Part shown: positions 1-11,780 of the stretch, one piece after another | Layout of the letters: each line of letters opens with the position of its first letter | Numbering within the stretch: the first letter of the stretch is position 1 | Origin: Bullera alba | Taxonomy: Eukaryota; Basidiomycota; Tremellomycetes; Tremellales; Bulleraceae | NCBI GenBank assembly: GCA_001600095.1 | Contig: BCIX01000002.1 | Location: forward strand, 1,054,001 to 1,118,000 | Direction of reading: 5' to 3' | DNA length: 64,000 nt | Translations under genes and position numbers: made by a program | Notes under the pieces: generated by a model | What the model was told of the DNA's origin: nothing | Database searches by the model: none | The model's input: the letters and a program-made list of their open reading frames with translations, nothing else

Positions 1-644
1 TGCCGTGTTGCTGTTCGACCTAGCTAAGCTTACCTCTAGCTACGAGCTTCTTGAATGTGATGGGAGGTGATGCATGATGGGACAGGATAGGACAGAATAG
101 GACGTAATCCACTGGCAGTAGGGTTTAGCCTAACAACCAGCTAACAGCTGCTAACGCAACTTGGGTCCGCGCACTGTTCGCAGCGTCGCACTCTCAAGTC
201 CTTTTGATAACGTACGCCCACCTTCCCCCACTCGTGAAGACTGTCTACATAGCGTGGCTCGGACCGAGTACTGCCGAACATCGAAATCCGAAACTATAGT
301 CTACTCGTACTATAGTGGTTCCGACACGACCGTCTGGAGTCCGCGGTCATTGATCGGCTTGTCCAATGCGCAGCATATCTGACGGACGACTGTGGCACGT
401 GGACTTGGTATTGCCGTCAGCATGCCCGGGTCGAAGCTTGTTGCTTGGCGCTACGCCTATCTTCGACGATCTCGTCCGCTGGAGCCAGGGGATAGCTCTA
501 GATCTCTCTAGATACCAGTAGCTGCGACATCCCGCCTGCAACTCCTCTACATGGTCTACCTGTGCTGACTGCCACTCTCGACCCTAAGTACTCTACTTGT
601 GCACTCGTACGGACGTCTCGTTCCCAGACGATGTGCTTACTCGC
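1..644. other. intergenic, no gene seen
   Basis: No reading frame here looks like protein. The only notable texture is a run of imperfect GGACAGGATAGGACAGAATA direct repeats near 79-104. Nothing else is recognised. Confidence 0.5.
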
Positions 645-896
645 TTAGACTACGGATGATGCGACCGCAGTGGGCTGGGACAGATCGTCATCTTCGTCGA
701 CTCCAGCAGCCGTCTTCTTCGAGCCCTGGTCTTTCTCGGGGATCACAATCCCAAAGGTCACAGGGGCGACGGATCCCGTGAGGAGTGAGATTGTGCCTTT
801 ACGGTCGCTGTAATCGTCCCCTGGCAGCGAGGTATACTCCTCGAAATCGTCGACGATCTCAAATTTGCAGCCTGAGATGGAAGGCATCCCTGTCAC
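645..896 (-). CDS. possible last exon or small acidic-tailed ORF
   Basis: An open frame of about 83 residues on the minus strand ends in an acidic stretch (GVDEDDD). Its middle has a beta-strand-like pattern (GTISLLTGSVAPVTFGI) that loosely recalls the N-terminal halves of the two small paralogues at 58.0-59.5 kb. An acceptor-like CACAG lies just upstream near 903-907, so this could be a downstream exon of the degraded gene at 955-1379. No start, donor or family assignment can be defended. Treat it as a candidate only. Confidence 0.2.
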   Translation of the reverse strand: MTGMPSISGCKFEIVDDFEEYTSLPGDDYSDRKGTISLLTGSVAPVTFGIVIPEKDQGSKKTAAGVDEDDDLSQPTAVASSVV

Positions 897-954
897 GACC
901 TGTGACTCTCAGCACTCTGTATAGTGGTGAGGAATCACAGGTAGCGGATCGTAG

Positions 955-1379
955 CTAAAGTATGTGTACGGTGTCTACGAGTCTACAATCAGGGTCACGT
1001 GATGTGCCTGGGCTGACTAGGATGTGACGGGTGGATGACACCCTAATCCTGACAATCCCTTCAGTCGATTCTTGCGTTGCAAACCAGTCGGCGTCTTCAG
1101 TTTGCATCGCGGCTTCTGTCTTCTTCACATGGTTCTTCCACATCTTGGTGGCTGCTTCCAAGTCATGACCGTGGTATGGTGGCAGTCGGCCGCGATCCAT
1201 GAGTTCAGAACAATAGTCGGTCATGATCTGTCGACGCCCCTCGATCACTTCCTTGCTCCCATCCTTGTTCAGCTGCATGCTGCATGCTGCATCGAGTTCC
1301 GGCGAGTAGTGTAAGGTAGTGTTCCTTCGCTCTTTCCCGACTCGAAGTGCAGGTGGCAAGTACCGGTGTAGTCGGACAT
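955..1379 (-). pseudogene. degraded small gene related to the 58-59.5 kb paralogues
   Basis: An ATG at 1379 in good context (AACAATGTCC) opens a frame beginning MSDYTGTCHLHFESGK, which stops after 36 codons. From about codon 20 the sequence continues sensibly in another frame, which gives a helical stretch ending in an acidic/aromatic segment with KMWKNHVKK. The start (MSDY), the short beta segment with HFESGKSEGT, and the helix followed by W-rich ending parallel the intact protein at 58884-59528, which also starts MSDY and has GDWEEMWKLI near the same place. I infer a frameshifted or decayed copy. A sequencing error or a very short intron would give the same picture. Confidence 0.35.
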
Positions 1380-2563
1380 TGTTGACTGCAAAGTGCTTGA
1401 CAGTATAGGATGCGTTGGCGACTCGGTGGGGATGGAAGTTGATCGTGGAAAGGCCTTGGGGAAAAGTTACTCGGTGTCAGCTGTCCTTCTGTATATATGT
1501 CTTCCTACTGGCTGAGCATGACTTCTGCGATCCCTTGATGGTAAGCGTGGCGCACGAGGACGTCGACTACCAGAAAGGAGCTTGTATCTTGCTTGTGTCA
1601 TCGATCGTCATAGACAACGAGCAAGTCGGGCCACGGGCGACGCACAGTGCTTCTCCGACCATGAGAAGTGAGAAGGGAGACTCGTCATAAAGGATCGTCT
1701 ATGACCACAAGTGGCGAAACGCATCGATGGTGTCTCCTGCTGTCCACCCTTTCATGCCAGCTTCCCATACGGTTACACGGTATCGCAGGGGACTCCGCAT
1801 GAGTAAGGGGTCGCCACCAGAGTCGCGCCCCACCAAGGCGCTGATGAGGGGTCACCGAGCAGTGACATGTCGGTGGACCCGCTACTGTTCCGCCAGCGCG
1901 AGCAGCTCTGCCCATTCACATCTCGAGCTAGGAGTCCTAGGACACGCTCCGACAGTAGTCCTCCGTCCAGGACTCCAGGAGGGCATAACAGCAATGATCA
2001 CTGAATTCTGACGAGTCGAAGACTCACATGCTGTATTCAGGCCTCAGGGTGGACAGGTAGGCACCCAGAGGAGGTCCTCCACTTAGCGAGCCAGAGAGCT
2101 GCCTAACGGTCCACTTGCCACTGCCACGGCTCACTTCCCTAAGGTTGGACGACCTCGGGCCATTGCCGACGGACGAGGGGCCCTGGAGATGGTCTGCAGG
2201 TTCTGTGTACAACGTATGTCCTTCGAGACATGCTCCGATCTCAACCGCAAGACCGAAGAGCCTAGCGGCGGCCTCCGAGGCCCGAGCCTCTCACCTTCGA
2301 GGGCGGAGGGCTTCGAGGAATAGGATGTTGCGCCTGCCGTTTCTCCGCATGTTATCATCAGACTCCATACGCGCGATCGCTTTCGAGCAGGAAATTTGTC
2401 CTGCCTTACAGATGCAAATGTACCTCCAACACCACACAAGCCTGCGAAGAAGACCATCTCCAAGGTGAAGCACACATGTACATGTTTGATGTGCGTGGGG
2501 TAAAGGCTGTCAGTTTGTCTCAGATTATATACGCGCTGAAAACAGCCTGACATGAATTCATAA
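1380..2563. other. intergenic, no gene seen
   Basis: Open frames on both strands lack recognisable domains, consistent initiation context or paired splice signals. I see nothing to annotate before the tRNA gene. Confidence 0.5.
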
Positions 2564-2654
2564 GCTGCTTTGTCCGAGTGGTTAAGGAGATTGATTAGAA
2601 TATTCTAAATATCAATTACCGTTAGGTGCGCAGGTTCGAGTCCTGCAGGCAGCT
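2564..2654 (+). tRNA. tRNA-Ser(AGA) with a 10-nt intron
   Basis: Acceptor GCTGCTT (2564-2570) pairs with AGGCAGC (2647-2653). The D arm is TCC/GGA. The anticodon stem ATTGA/TCAAT is perfect, the long variable arm (ACC-GTTA-GGT) is of serine type, and the T arm GCAGG-TTCGAGT-CCTGC contains a good B box. The anticodon AGA is at 2597-2599. Ten extra bases follow position 37 (2601-2610); their TTCTAA is exactly complementary to TTAGAA of the anticodon loop, the usual anticodon-intron helix of nuclear pre-tRNAs. The discriminator base after the acceptor stem is T, where fungal tRNA-Ser normally has G, and base 10 is T, which weakens the A box. A decoding UAG (Leu) reading would need a wobble in the anticodon stem and is less good. 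Confidence 0.85.
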
Positions 2655-2667
2655 TACGGACTGTTCG

Positions 2668-2680
2668 TTTTTGCCTTTTT
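2668..2680 (+). terminator. RNA polymerase III terminator
   Basis: Two T5 runs (2668-2672 and 2676-2680) lie 14-26 nt after the tRNA-Ser gene, as expected for Pol III termination. Confidence 0.7.
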
Positions 2681-3100
2681 GGAGACTCGGGTGTACCGGC
2701 TAGATTACAGCCTTTGGCGAGCTGCGACTCTAGCCAGGCGACCACCATCGATGTCTCTCTCGCTCTTTTTGGTCATCGCCTGCTCACCATAGCGATCGAT
2801 AAGTCCACATTGACAGTTTGCGGACCCCTATCAACTCCACCCGATGGTGATGTGATGGCTCACCATTGATGCGAGACCGCTCCTTTCAGAAACGCGCTCA
2901 CCACACCGATCCTTTCCGAGCGATCTGCGACAGTCCACCTCACGACCCCTTGACACACTTATCATGGAGGAGGTATTCGAGTGCTTTCTATGCGACTGCC
3001 CGGGACTGTGACACGCAATACTGTACGGACTATCTGTTATAAGCTTGCCTGTCCCTCAGTCACTCCCAACAGTACAATTCGGCTCCCCCCGACGTCCACA
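2681..3100. other. upstream region of the LACTB2-like gene
   Basis: There is no coding frame. It contains TCACCA-type repeats (about 2785-2900), presumably part of the promoter and 5'UTR of the downstream gene. Confidence 0.4.
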
Positions 3101-4895
3101 ATGAGCACCCAGCAGATGATTCAGCAAATGACGCCCATGAGGACCGACCTCGAGCGGCTGTCTGATACCACTCGAGTAAGCTCAGTGAACTACTATCGTT
3201 CGCGACCAAGCTGATACTCTACCTCTAGCTCTCGGCCCATGTCACTCGAGTTTTGGGCCAAAACCCGGGTCTGATGACTCTACAAGGTACAAACTCCTAC
3301 TTGCTTCAGCCGCCATCGAACGGGTTGGCCCCGCTCATCCTCATCGACACATCGTCCCCGCACACTGCTCAGCAGTATGTAGACTGTCTGATGACTCACT
3401 TGTTCCACCTCGGTCTCGAGTCTGGTAATCGAGAGACCCACTTCGAGTCCGCCTATGCCGATCAATCCTTCGAAAACATCCCCGAGGAAGAGAGGGAAAA
3501 GGTCAAAGCCCAGTTGATCGGCTCGAGGCTCGAGAATCCAGCTGGGACCGACGAGCTCCAGCTCACCGAATACGGATCCTACGGTCGATGGACCAAGAAC
3601 ACCACTCGACCCACTCGAAAACTACCAAACATCGAGCATATCATCCTCACCCACAGGCATCTCGACCATGTCGGTGCTTTACCCCTTCTGCTCACCACCC
3701 TCAAGGAACATGGCATGGCCCCGCCCAAGCTGTGGAAATTCCCTTCTCCCGACGAAGCCGAGCTGGCCATGTCAGAACGGGACCGCTTGACGACCGACGC
3801 CGCCCTGATCCAGGCCCTCCCCCAGGGGACTTACCAGGCCTTCTCGCCGTTCCAGCCAATTCACCCGGTGATGCCAGGTCTCATGATCTCAATCATCGAT
3901 CCGGCTTACAAGCATCTCCTGAAGCACGACAAGGACGGCAAGCCGAAATGGAACGAAGTCCCCGAGATTGCCAGAGTCAGCGTGAGGTGCTTAAGAACCC
4001 CGGGCCACACTGCCGACAGCATCAGCCTGTTCATGTGCGAGGGCGAGAAGGGCGTATTCACAGGTGATACCGTGCTGGGACAGGGGACTACCATCTTTAC
4101 CGATCTGGCCTCTTGTAAGTGGATCGGGACTGTCCTGTCAACATCAGGCTGATATTGTATGATTCTACAGACATGACATCGCTCAAGACCACCCTTGCAC
4201 TCAAGCCTTCAGTCATGTATCCAGCGCATGGACCGCACATTGCAGGATCTGAAAAGGTCGCAGGGCACATCAACGAATACCTCAAACACCGACAAGAGCG
4301 CGAGGATCAGATCCTCGCCTTGCTCAAAGCTCTCGCAAGTCGACCTGCGATGCTGGGCGAAGCAATGAGCGAGTTGATGAAGAAGATTGCAGAGGAGAAG
4401 AAAGCAGAGATTAAGTACAACAACGAGTTCATCTCCGGCAAGCCGTACAACCCGAAGCCCAAAATCGACGAGAAAAACAAAGCCGATGTCAAGGACGACA
4501 AGAAGAAAGGCGATAATGAAGACGGCGGGGACACAGCGGATGACGATGCCGAGAAGAAGGAGAATGCCGATGAGGGTGCAGCCGCTACCGCCCTCGCGGA
4601 CGACGTCGACCTGGTCAAGAGCAAATTCTCCGTCAACGAGACTGGCATCACCATCCCTCTCATGTGTCGACTGCTCTACAAGACAGACAAGGAGGGCCTC
4701 ATCTTTGCAGCCTCCAAGTCGATCCTCGCTCACCTCGTCAAGCTGGAGGGCGAGGGAAAAGTCAGGCGAGTCACGGTCACCATGCCGAGAATCTACGAGG
4801 GTCAGATCTCAGACGAGCCAGAGGCCACCGAGGGCTGGGAGTGGGCTGGTGAGGAGACCGATGCCGAGATCAGCGAGAAGATCAAGCTTGATTGA
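3101..4895 (+). CDS. LACTB2: LACTB2-like metallo-beta-lactamase-fold endoribonuclease
   Basis: Three exons (3101-3175, 3229-4114, 4171-4895) give 561 residues. The family hydrolyses RNA in mitochondria (LACTB2) or acts as a related MBL hydrolase. Residues 26-50 carry the hallmark start VTRVLGQNPGLMTLQGTNSY. The zinc motif HRHLDH follows, then RTPGHTADSI and VFTGDTVLGQG, and YPAHGP just after the last junction. A winged-helix-like tail ends the protein. An insert of about 50 residues rich in Lys, Asp and Glu (near nt 4450-4610) separates the last helices from the tail and makes it about twice as long as animal LACTB2. The ATG at 3101 sits in ACAATGAG. Its 3' end is only 125 bp from the convergent BRR2 stop. 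Localisation cannot be read from the N-terminus. Confidence 0.85.
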
Positions 4896-5020
4896 GTATC
4901 ACTTTACATCTCGATCGTGGTACTACTTCCGTATCATCCAATATGCATATGCTGTTACACTTTTGTTTCAATCCTTCATAGCCAGATTTTAAGTCTTTGG
5001 CATCTAACACCCTATCATAT

Positions 5021-8000
5021 CTAATCCTCATCCATAGCGTCGTCCGAGTCTTCCTCGTCCGAGCTCTCTCCCTCGGCGACCTTGAGGGTCTCCAGATCAA
5101 AGTCCTGGTCGGCACCCGAGTACGAGTCGCAGATCAAGTACAGTTTGAGAGCCCAATCGCCTTCTGGCAACGTAAAGTCGAGCTTTGTCTCCAGCTTGGC
5201 CTTGACAGTGACCTTTTTGATGGCGTATAGCTGCTTCGTCTTTGGATCACCGACGACCAACCACCACGAGACCATCTTTCGGTGGGGGAAGTGTGGCGCA
5301 TCGGCCACTTGGTCGTCCGGATCGTTCTCATCAGCCTCTCGGTCGAGCGTGACAGAGATGGTCACGGGGTCCGAGGACGTGAGACTCTCCGAGTCCTCTA
5401 CAGAGTACGAAACCTCGATGTTGGGGTACGAGTTGACAAACTTGGCGACTCGGGCGCTGAGAGTGATTGTCAGTATAAAGTTTCAATATCGCTGGCGCCT
5501 GACTCACAGCTGCCTGTCGTTCATCCTCAAGAGATCGTTCCTCTCATCATCCTCCAGCTCCATGATGTCGTACACCGAGTCGAGGTTCTTCTTCGAGAAT
5601 CGCCCAAGCACGTCCGCATCAAAGTACGGGACCTGCTTGAGAGGCGAGTCTCTGTCCCAGATTGCCTGAACGCACATCTGACTCAGATCCATCGCTCCCA
5701 GACAACCCAAGTACGACTTGCTCGACATGACGTCGACACAGGCGGACAACAGACCGGTGACCTTGCCGAGGATGGCGGCCTGGTCAATGGCGAGATCGGG
5801 CGGGAGGGTCATCCGGCTGAAATGCGCCTGGAGTAGAAGGTACGTCTTGAAGTAGGGCGAGGTGTAGTCAGCCTTGGCGACCTTGACTGGCACTCGGTCG
5901 TATATCCTTTCGAGCAGGGCGTCCTCGTGATGCCTGATGGGAACAGTCTCAAACTCGTGCGCAGACGAGACAATTTCCAATAGACCCTTGAGCTTTGTCG
6001 TGTCCTTGATCGAGGCCGAAAACGTCTCGACCGTGACGTAGGAGATGTAGTAGAACGAAGCGATCATACCCAAGTTGTTGGGCAAAGTGTCCATGTCGTC
6101 TTGCACGATAACACAGTCAGAGTTGACCAAGTCGTTGAGCGTGTTCTCGACCAGCTCGGAGAGATAGTCGGCGACATGGGTTGGCGTGGTCCCTTGCAAG
6201 TTGTAGAACTATAATGGATCAGCAGAATTTCAAGTTTCCTGATGCGCAAGACTCACCCCTGGGTTCTGCATCAACCGCCTGTAGAACCAAGTCCACGTGC
6301 ACCAATCCACTGCGTCCTGCTTGTTCTCGATCGTCTTTGCCACGATCTCCGCGTTGAAGTGGTCGTGCAGGTAGTTGGGGAGACTCGACTCGACGGGCAA
6401 CGCTTCGTTGAGGAACTTCTTGAAGAAGTCCTTTCGCGTCTGCTGAGTCATCAAGACGCACCGACTGCTTGTGTCGATAGACGGTCGACATGCCCTGCCC
6501 ATCATCTGCAAGACGTCGGCAATGGCATAGTCGACGTATCGGTGCTCTTGTCCGTCGTAGGACTGTACACCCATGATGATGACCATGAATGAAGTCACGG
6601 GCAGACTCCATGCTGTGTCCTTTGATGCGATCAGGACCTTGATAGCGCCCTCTTCGAACAAGGCAGTGACAATCCGCTTGTCGAGCTTGCTGAGAGCCTC
6701 GTGGTAGTATCCAATACCATACTTGAGCGTCTCAGCCAAATCTCGATCTTGCAGCCGCTCCAAGTGAGGCTCCAGCTCGGCGGGCTCGACGTTGAGGAAC
6801 CGGTTCTCGTCGTCGTCGGCAAGGCAGTATGTCAAGAGATCGTTGGCAGTCAACTTGCACTGCTTTCTCGAGGCGACAAAGCAGATTGTCGGTCGTCCAG
6901 CGGCATGCTCCACCATTGCGAGGTAGGCGGGTTTGGCCATGGCCAGCATGAGCGAAGGGAAGTGGGGCACATTGAAGCTCTGTAGGTGAACTTCGAGAGG
7001 AAGAGGTCGGGCGGCAGGCGAAAAGTTGAAGATGGTCTGCGAGGATGCGCCGATCCAGTCTCCCAAGTCTCGCGCATTGGACAGCGATACACTGCATGCG
7101 ACAATCCTGGTGGGAACACCGGTTTGTTGCGAGACGAATCGAGTTCGGGAGACCACGACCTCGTATGTCGAACCGACATCACCACCGATAAGCTGAATCT
7201 CGTCCGCGATCAGCAGACCGATGTTCTGCACGTCCTTTCTCGTCTTCCAACGCCTCGACAGCAGATCCCACTGATTTGGCGTGCACACCACGATATCGGC
7301 CTTTCTGAGCAGAGCCAAGTCGGCGGTGGACTCTCCTGTCAAGGCGACAACCTCCTTGTTCAAGCTTCCGAATTTCTCGGTCCATTCGATGACTCGAGCG
7401 TCGACCATTTCCTGGTACGGCTCGATACAGACTGCGCGGTGTGGATCTCGCTTAGTCCAAAGCCGGAGGAGGGCAAACTCTGCGCAAATCGTCTTTCCGG
7501 ATCCAGTTGGCGCTCCGATAAAGACGTTGTCGTCGGTGGTGAACAATGCCTGGAAGACCTGTGTCTGGATCTTGTTGAACGACTCGAAGGGGTACAGCTC
7601 CTGGAAGGATTTATTGTGGAGGGCAGTCACTGGCAGCGGCTGCAGGTCGAGGAGGGATGTGTGAGGTGGGAATGGCTCTGGTCGGATCAAATGCTGGAAC
7701 GAGATGGGCAACCTGGTCTCGGATTGCAACCATCTGTCCGAGATGACGGAGATGTAATAGTTGGGTGGTACGGGCTCGGAGATGGGCACGGTGATTGTGA
7801 CATAGTGCTCATCTTGGGCGAATCGCTCTCGAAGGACGAAAGTGTCGTGGTAGAGGATAGTCTCACCGTCCACATCCTCGACGACGATCCAGAACATCTG
7901 CGAGGCGCCGTGGATCTCTCTGTCCCACTGGAAGTCTGGAGTGATGGTGACGTTGATCTTGAGTAGGGATCGAGTCAGGGGGAGTACATGGGCCTGGAGA

Positions 8001-11000
8001 TCCAATCGAGGGAACTTGTGGACCAAAGACTCGATCAATTGGCCGGATTTGGGAATACCGATCAATTCTCCTAGCTCCGCGGCATCAAGGTCAAAGTATC
8101 GGTACCAAGGGAAGTCCTTTCTCTCGGCCTTGGTAATGATCTCTCCTCTGATCCTTGGGAATTGCCTCAAAGGCGTCATCGTCTTCCACATTCGTCTCTC
8201 GACCATCTTGCACAGGTCCAGGGCGGCTCGCATGGGTCCAGCCCAACCCTTCTTCAAGCAAATCTCGAACATGGCTCGCAGGATACGACCAGCGGATTGC
8301 TGGATGAAGACCATGTCGGTGACAATGTCAAATCCGCTCAGCTTCAAGTTGGAGATGTAAGCCTGAAGCAGCACGTTGACCTTGGAGATTGGCTCGTCGA
8401 CACCCTCTTTAACGGGGATGGGCACTCGCTCGATGAGTTTCGCCAGCTCCAGTTTCTCCTCCTGTCGAACAGGAATGAGCTTGAACTCGTTGGAGAGGGC
8501 AAAGACTCGGAACAGGTCGATCAAGTTGAGGTTTGGCTTGAGATGCTTGTTGTACACCGACATTGACGAGTAGGCGACGTAGTAGTGCGAAGCGATTCGA
8601 CCCAGATCGGTACTCTGGAAAACGCCGGTGTTACGGTCGTATCGGATCAGACCGCCTTTTTCGAGCAGCACGGCGGCAGAGTGGATGAGGTCGGCTGAGC
8701 AACGATCAGTTGTAACACCAGAAATAGGCAGGTCCTGCTCACCTCGCTTTTGCACCAAAGCTGGATCTCCCTCGAGGTAATCGGCGCCGACGTTGTAAAG
8801 CGCAGGCGAGCCGATCATACGGACATAGCTGGTCTCATGTCAGCTCCGGTTCTCATCTCTTCCACTATCACTCACAGGTAAGTGTACCCCAGCCACTGGA
8901 CACCTTCATCTCTGTTCCTCACAGTACCCAACACAATCTCCGCATTCAGGTTGTCCACCATTCTCGAGACGAATTGACTCTCGATAGGAAGCTGCTGGTT
9001 AAGCAGACTGGTGTAGTACTGCAGCTCGCCGTGGTTGGTGATGATGATACCCTCACCATAGGTGTCGAACTGAGGTCTACCGGCTCGTCCAAGCATCTGC
9101 AAAACATCTTGAGGGGACAGCTCTGACCACTTGCCCTTCTCGGGGTTGTACACCTGAGTGCCTTTGATGATGACCGTATGGGCGGGCAGATTGACACCCC
9201 AGGCCAAAGTGGCAGTACAGCAGAGCACCTGAATGTGGCCGTCCAAGAACAGTTCTTCGACAGTCGATCGATCTTCACGAGACATACCGGCGTGATGGAT
9301 ACCGAATCCGAACGGCAGCAGGTCTTTGAGGTTGAAGTCTTTCGACTCGTTGGCTTCGTGAAGCAGGACCTCTCGGGATGCGCCTTCGGGGTTGATGAAT
9401 TGCGCAATCGTCTCCTTCTCCATGGCCATGTCTCGGAGGAACTTGGCCGTCTTTGCGGTCTCCTTTCGAGAGTGGACGAACACCAGGGTCTGCGATTTGC
9501 CAGCCTGGTTGAGCACCTTCTCGTAACAGACCTCGTTGATCGTCTGCAACCGCTTGATGGCCTTCTTCTCGGTGACTCCGATAAACTGCTGCTTGAGCCC
9601 AACAGGTCGGTACGAGGCGTCAAAGTAGAAAAGACCCTTCTTGGTGTCGACTCGGAGGAACGCGGCGACATCCTTGTAATTTGGCAGAGTGGCAGATAGA
9701 CCAACAACTCGGACCTCGTCGTGTGTTTGGTCCATGCGTCGAATGGTTCTCGCGAGGATAGACTCGAGCACTGGTCCTCGGTCGTCGTGCAGCAAGTGGA
9801 TCTCATCGACGATGATCAGTCTAACGAGGTTGGTGTAACTCGTGTCTGTCGATTTACGCGTAATGACGTCCCATTTCTCCGGAGTCGTGACGATGATTTG
9901 CGTCTCGGAGATTTGCTGCTTGGTCAGCTGACTGTCACCAGTCAGCTCGGCGACCTTGATGTCGAGCGCGGCGAATCGTTTGCCGAAAGCAGCCACTTGT
10001 TCCTGCACCAAGGCCTTCATGGGCGAGACGTAGATGATCTTGAACGAGTCTCGGTCGATGTAGCCAGTCTCTGGGTCCCGGAACTGACCAATCGTCCGTA
10101 GCATAGCCAGGGCAGCACAGTTTGTCTATGTCAAGTCAGCTCCATATCATAAAAAGGTGCTCACCTTTCCAGCACCGGTAGGAGCACAGATCAACATTGG
10201 CTCGTTCGACTCGAAGGCGATAGGGAAGACCCTCGACTGAATGGGGTTCAGCTGGGTAGCCTTGACGCTGGCCCAGACGGGTTGTGTCCAGTCTGGCATC
10301 TTGCTAACGGGCAACCACTCGTTCTGGCCGGCTTCACGTCGCTTTGGCTCGGGAACGTGGATTTCCTCGTAGCCCTTCATCTGCCTCTTGAAGGAGCCCT
10401 CTGGCAGCTTGACCTTCTTCCGAGACATCAAATGACCACCTTCGGTGAAGATGAGCGAGTCAATGTCGATGACTCGTCGAGGTTGAGCTACGGAACCAGG
10501 TGCCAAAGTCGCCTTTGTTGGAACAGCGACCGAGCTAGCACCATCTTGGCCAGCTTGTTTCCTGCCTCCCTTCAATTCTCGCAAGATCCATCCTGCTCCC
10601 TTTTCTCGCATGGCCACCTCGATATCGTGCTTCTCCTCCTCGCTACTTCGAGCCAACTTTGTACACCACACAATGACATCCCTGTTCTTGGTAAGGGCGG
10701 CGACCAGCTCGAAGTTCTCATACCCGAACATCTCGGCGAGGTTGTTTTCGAGATCTCGCAGTTCAGCCTCGGAGCCGAGTTGCTCCAAGGCTTTGGCGGT
10801 GAAATCTGCGGATTGGACTGGGTCGGGGTATGACGCGGCGATAAGTCGTTGAAGCCAGAATCCATCCACCTCATGGGGCGAGACCTTGTCCGACTTGCTC
10901 TTCTCCCGCTTGGTCTCTCGACCGAGGACCAGTGCTTCGTCTTGATCCATGGCGTCTCCTTCCTCCTCGTCCTCGTCCTCATCTTCATCCTCGTCGTCTT

Positions 11001-11780
11001 CATCGTCATCCTCCTCGTCTGAATCTCGGCCTTTGACTTCGAAATTCTGCTCGTCGTCGTCCTCATCCTCGTCATCCTCGAAGAGAACGGCAACACCTTC
11101 TCCGTCGACAGCTCGTTCTCTATCGTCGACCTGAGGCTGCTCCTCTTCTTCTCCATAGTCGGTAACCTTTTTGCCCAAGTTGACCAATTGGTTCCAGATC
11201 TCCTCCTTGAGTGGACCGAGCACACTCTCGACCTCTTTCCTCTTGTCGAATTCTTTCAGGTCGTCGCTCTTGAGACTCTCCAGCACAGTGTCGGCCGCAC
11301 TTCGCACAACCTCCTGAGTTTGATCTCCCAACGTCTGATGCGTTAATCCGAGCAGCAACTCGTAAACCTCTCTCGTCTCCGATGTCCTAGGACGATATCG
11401 CAGTCCCTCCATCTGGGCGACACTCTCCAGCACATCTGCAGCACCGAATTTCGCCGTCGACTTTTCCTGCGCTCTTCGTATCGAGCGCTCGACTTCGTCT
11501 GCCGAGCTGAGATTTTTCCCTGCTTTGCTCTTTTTGCTGTCCTTGGGCTGATCTCTGACAATCCTCGAACCCATGTCTTTTAGGTTGATACGTCCGACAA
11601 GGGTCTCTGGCGCTCCGGTAGGCTCATCGTTACGCAAGACCGATCGATCTAAGCAAAGTCAGCAATGTTGTATTTTCGATGGCGATTATTCTGCTCACCT
11701 TGGTTCACGACCAATCTACTCATAGCTCCATAGTTGAACTCGGAGAGATCCCTCCCTCCGCCTTTCTTGTTTCCCGACAT
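5021..11780 (-). CDS. BRR2: BRR2, U5 snRNP DExH-box RNA helicase
   Basis: Seven exons (11780-11699, 11648-10165, 10125-8876, 8828-8743, 8694-6257, 6208-5508, 5456-5021) give about 2158 residues, normal for Brr2 (2136-2176). It unwinds U4/U6 during spliceosome activation. The start [20 protein letters not shown] leads to a first exon/exon join reading [12 protein letters not shown], typical of the family. A very acidic stretch lies near residues 200-250. Cassette 1 has APTGAGKT split by an intron (K522/T523) and DEIH at about 629. Cassette 2 has GAPTGSGKT at about 1360 and a diverged ADEIQ. Each cassette is followed by a Sec63 unit, the second ending in an acidic tail. The 48-nt intron at 8742-8695 keeps the frame if unspliced, but removing it restores the conserved RRADLIH-like join. 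Transcription is divergent from SET3. Confidence 0.95.

Noticed and set aside
2564..2654. tRNA-Leu(UAG) reading of the tRNA gene
   Set aside because: It needs a G-T pair in the anticodon stem and a 12-nt intron, while the Ser reading has a perfect stem and a perfect anticodon-intron helix.
4387..4992. 201-codon Arg/Ser-rich frame
   Set aside because: Shifted-frame shadow of the charged LACTB2 insert and tail.
10949..11134. Poly-serine plus-strand frame
   Set aside because: It is the reverse complement of the acidic stretch of BRR2.
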